Source: Gordius sp. MW1 (taxonomy: Eukaryota; Nematomorpha; Gordioida; Gordea; Gordiidae). Taken from it: 64,000 nt of DNA. The position numbers and the translations under genes were made by a program. Positions 62,821-64,000 of the stretch are shown here, in pieces. A model generated the notes under the pieces. The model was not told the DNA's origin, ran no database searches, and saw only the letters and a list, made by a program, of their open reading frames with translations. How positions within the stretch are numbered: position 1 is the stretch's first letter; every line of letters begins with the position of its first letter. The stretch is from assembly GCA_964036665.1 (NCBI GenBank), contig OZ038526.1:33790001-33854000 (forward strand), written 5' to 3'.

Positions 62821-64000
62821 ATGGCATACATAGTAACACGTTTTTTGAGTAAACTTAATGAAACTAATACCAAATTGGATGGTATAAACATATTATCAAT
62901 TAACGCTCAACTATGGAAAAAGTTATCTCATATTATCCCCAAATTTGCAATAATGACGCTCATTGCTATTCTTAATGCATTTTTCTACTATATCATAAAA
63001 CGAGCTGAAAAACGGATTAGAACTTGCATTGACATTCTCAACAATTCCAATTACTATCTCAAGGTCATAGCATGCCTCAATATAACACTAATAATAATCA
63101 ATTTGACCGTGGACGTAAACATCAGGGATGTCGTTCTGTTAAAAACATGTCAAACGAAGTTAGTGCTCGTCAAAACTCTAGCCATTTTGGGAAATACTGT
63201 CAAATATACAAATCACATTACCTTGTTTGCTCTTCTACTTGATAGGTATATGTGCATCAAGAAACCTATTGCGATATTAATTTGGAGACAACAAATAATT
63301 TACAAATTATTCCCATTATTAGTATCGTTTGCTATTTTGTTAGTCAATATACCTATTTGTCTAGGCATCGTAGTTGAGTATATAAGAGTTTATGAAAAAC
63401 CAGTAGAGAAGGGTGTTACTCGATTGGTTTGTAGCCTAAATTACAGTCGAGAAAAGGGCATCTTGATTTACATTATGGTGAAAGGGGTCGTGATGCAGCT
63501 TGGTCTTCTTATTGGTGCCTTAGTCATAACGTACAAATTGATATCTATAATTAATGAGAAAAACAAGACTCGACCAAAAATGATATGCATTAAGTTAGTG
63601 GAAACCATTATGAAAACGAATAACAACATGATCTCTACTCCATATGCCGGGGCCATTTCAAAATATCATGGAACCATAGCATCTTGTGAATTTAAAATAA
63701 GTGGGTGATAATATTATATAAAAAATTAATTTTAACAGTTTTTATTACAACATAATATGTTTTTTATATATAAATTAAATTTTACAGCCAACAAAATTCA
63801 TAATGTATCGAAACTAGCATTAAGCCGACCTGCCATGACAATGCCATGTCATTTGAAAAATATGGTTTTGAAGGAGCGAACTAAATGGAGAGACGCAGCT
63901 AACAAGATAAGCCTGTTGTTGACAATCATCATAGCGTATTTTTTTGGTATGGTGTGCAAAAGTAGTTACAGAGGATGGTATACGAGCAAGTGCATCATGT
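62821..64000 (+). CDS. Class A GPCR-like receptor (3' end outside window)
   Basis: Seven-helix receptors of this class sense ligands at the cell surface and signal through G proteins. Exon 1 (62821-63700) starts at ATG and ends phase 1 at a|gtgggt; exon 2 starts at 63789 after ttttacag. Hydrophobic helices lie at about residues 38-59, 79-97, 114-139, 161-184 and 213-243, and helix 6 (ISLLLTIIIAYFFGMVC) in exon 2. DRYMC sits at the end of helix 3. Cys110 before helix 3 and Cys204 in the second outer loop can form the class's disulfide. N13 (NET) is a glycosylation site in the N-terminus. Helix 2 lacks the usual LAxxD Asp and helix 4 the usual Trp, so it is divergent; the ligand is unknown. Confidence 0.75.

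Overview
This window is nuclear DNA of an animal, most likely an invertebrate. It is AT-rich, its genes are split by spliceosomal GT..AG introns, and it carries metazoan-type genes (a FERM-domain cell-polarity protein, a GT10 fucosyltransferase, a seven-helix receptor) in a dense background of eukaryotic transposons. I cannot name the species. There are no bacterial operons, CRISPR arrays or rRNA genes. Most long open frames here are repeat sequence or shadows.

Three host genes are visible. (1) A yurt/EPB41L5-like gene on the minus strand (46035 down to 27715): 17 exons were assembled by reading splice sites, all reading phases agree, and the CDS totals 2841 bases (946 codons plus stop). (2) A GT10 alpha-1,3-fucosyltransferase-like gene on the minus strand (about 24819 to 21550): three phase-compatible exons, 5' end unresolved. 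(3) A class A GPCR-like gene on the plus strand from 62821, running off the window after its second exon starts.

Layout. 1-9865: a 5.07-kb segment in tandem, the second copy lacking 279 bases; each copy carries a dead non-LTR reverse transcriptase broken by a short repeat insertion with a 10-bp target duplication. 9.9-12.5 kb: hAT and MULE transposase relics. 12914-21082: an 8.2-kb foldback-like element with long inverted arms made of roughly 119-bp satellite units around a decayed hAT transposase. 21.5-25 kb: the fucosyltransferase gene, with a MULE MITE and a pogo/Tc1-like MITE in its last intron. 27.7-46 kb: the yurt-like gene, whose introns hold many copies of two MITE families. 46.6-54.4 kb: a Ty3/gypsy relic and two RTE-type LINE copies, each LINE interrupted by a hAT-type element. 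54.7-56.9 kb: a piggyBac-type element. 58-62 kb: satellite-like arrays and a 1-kb inverted-repeat element. 62.8-64 kb: the GPCR.

The least expected content is mobile DNA. Several families can be delimited exactly because the flanking target duplications are still readable: 8 bp for the hAT-like families, 9-10 bp for a MULE-like MITE, TA for a pogo-like MITE and TTAA for a piggyBac element. The foldback element and the small TAGTG-family MITEs share terminal and subterminal motifs, which suggests a parent/derivative relationship.
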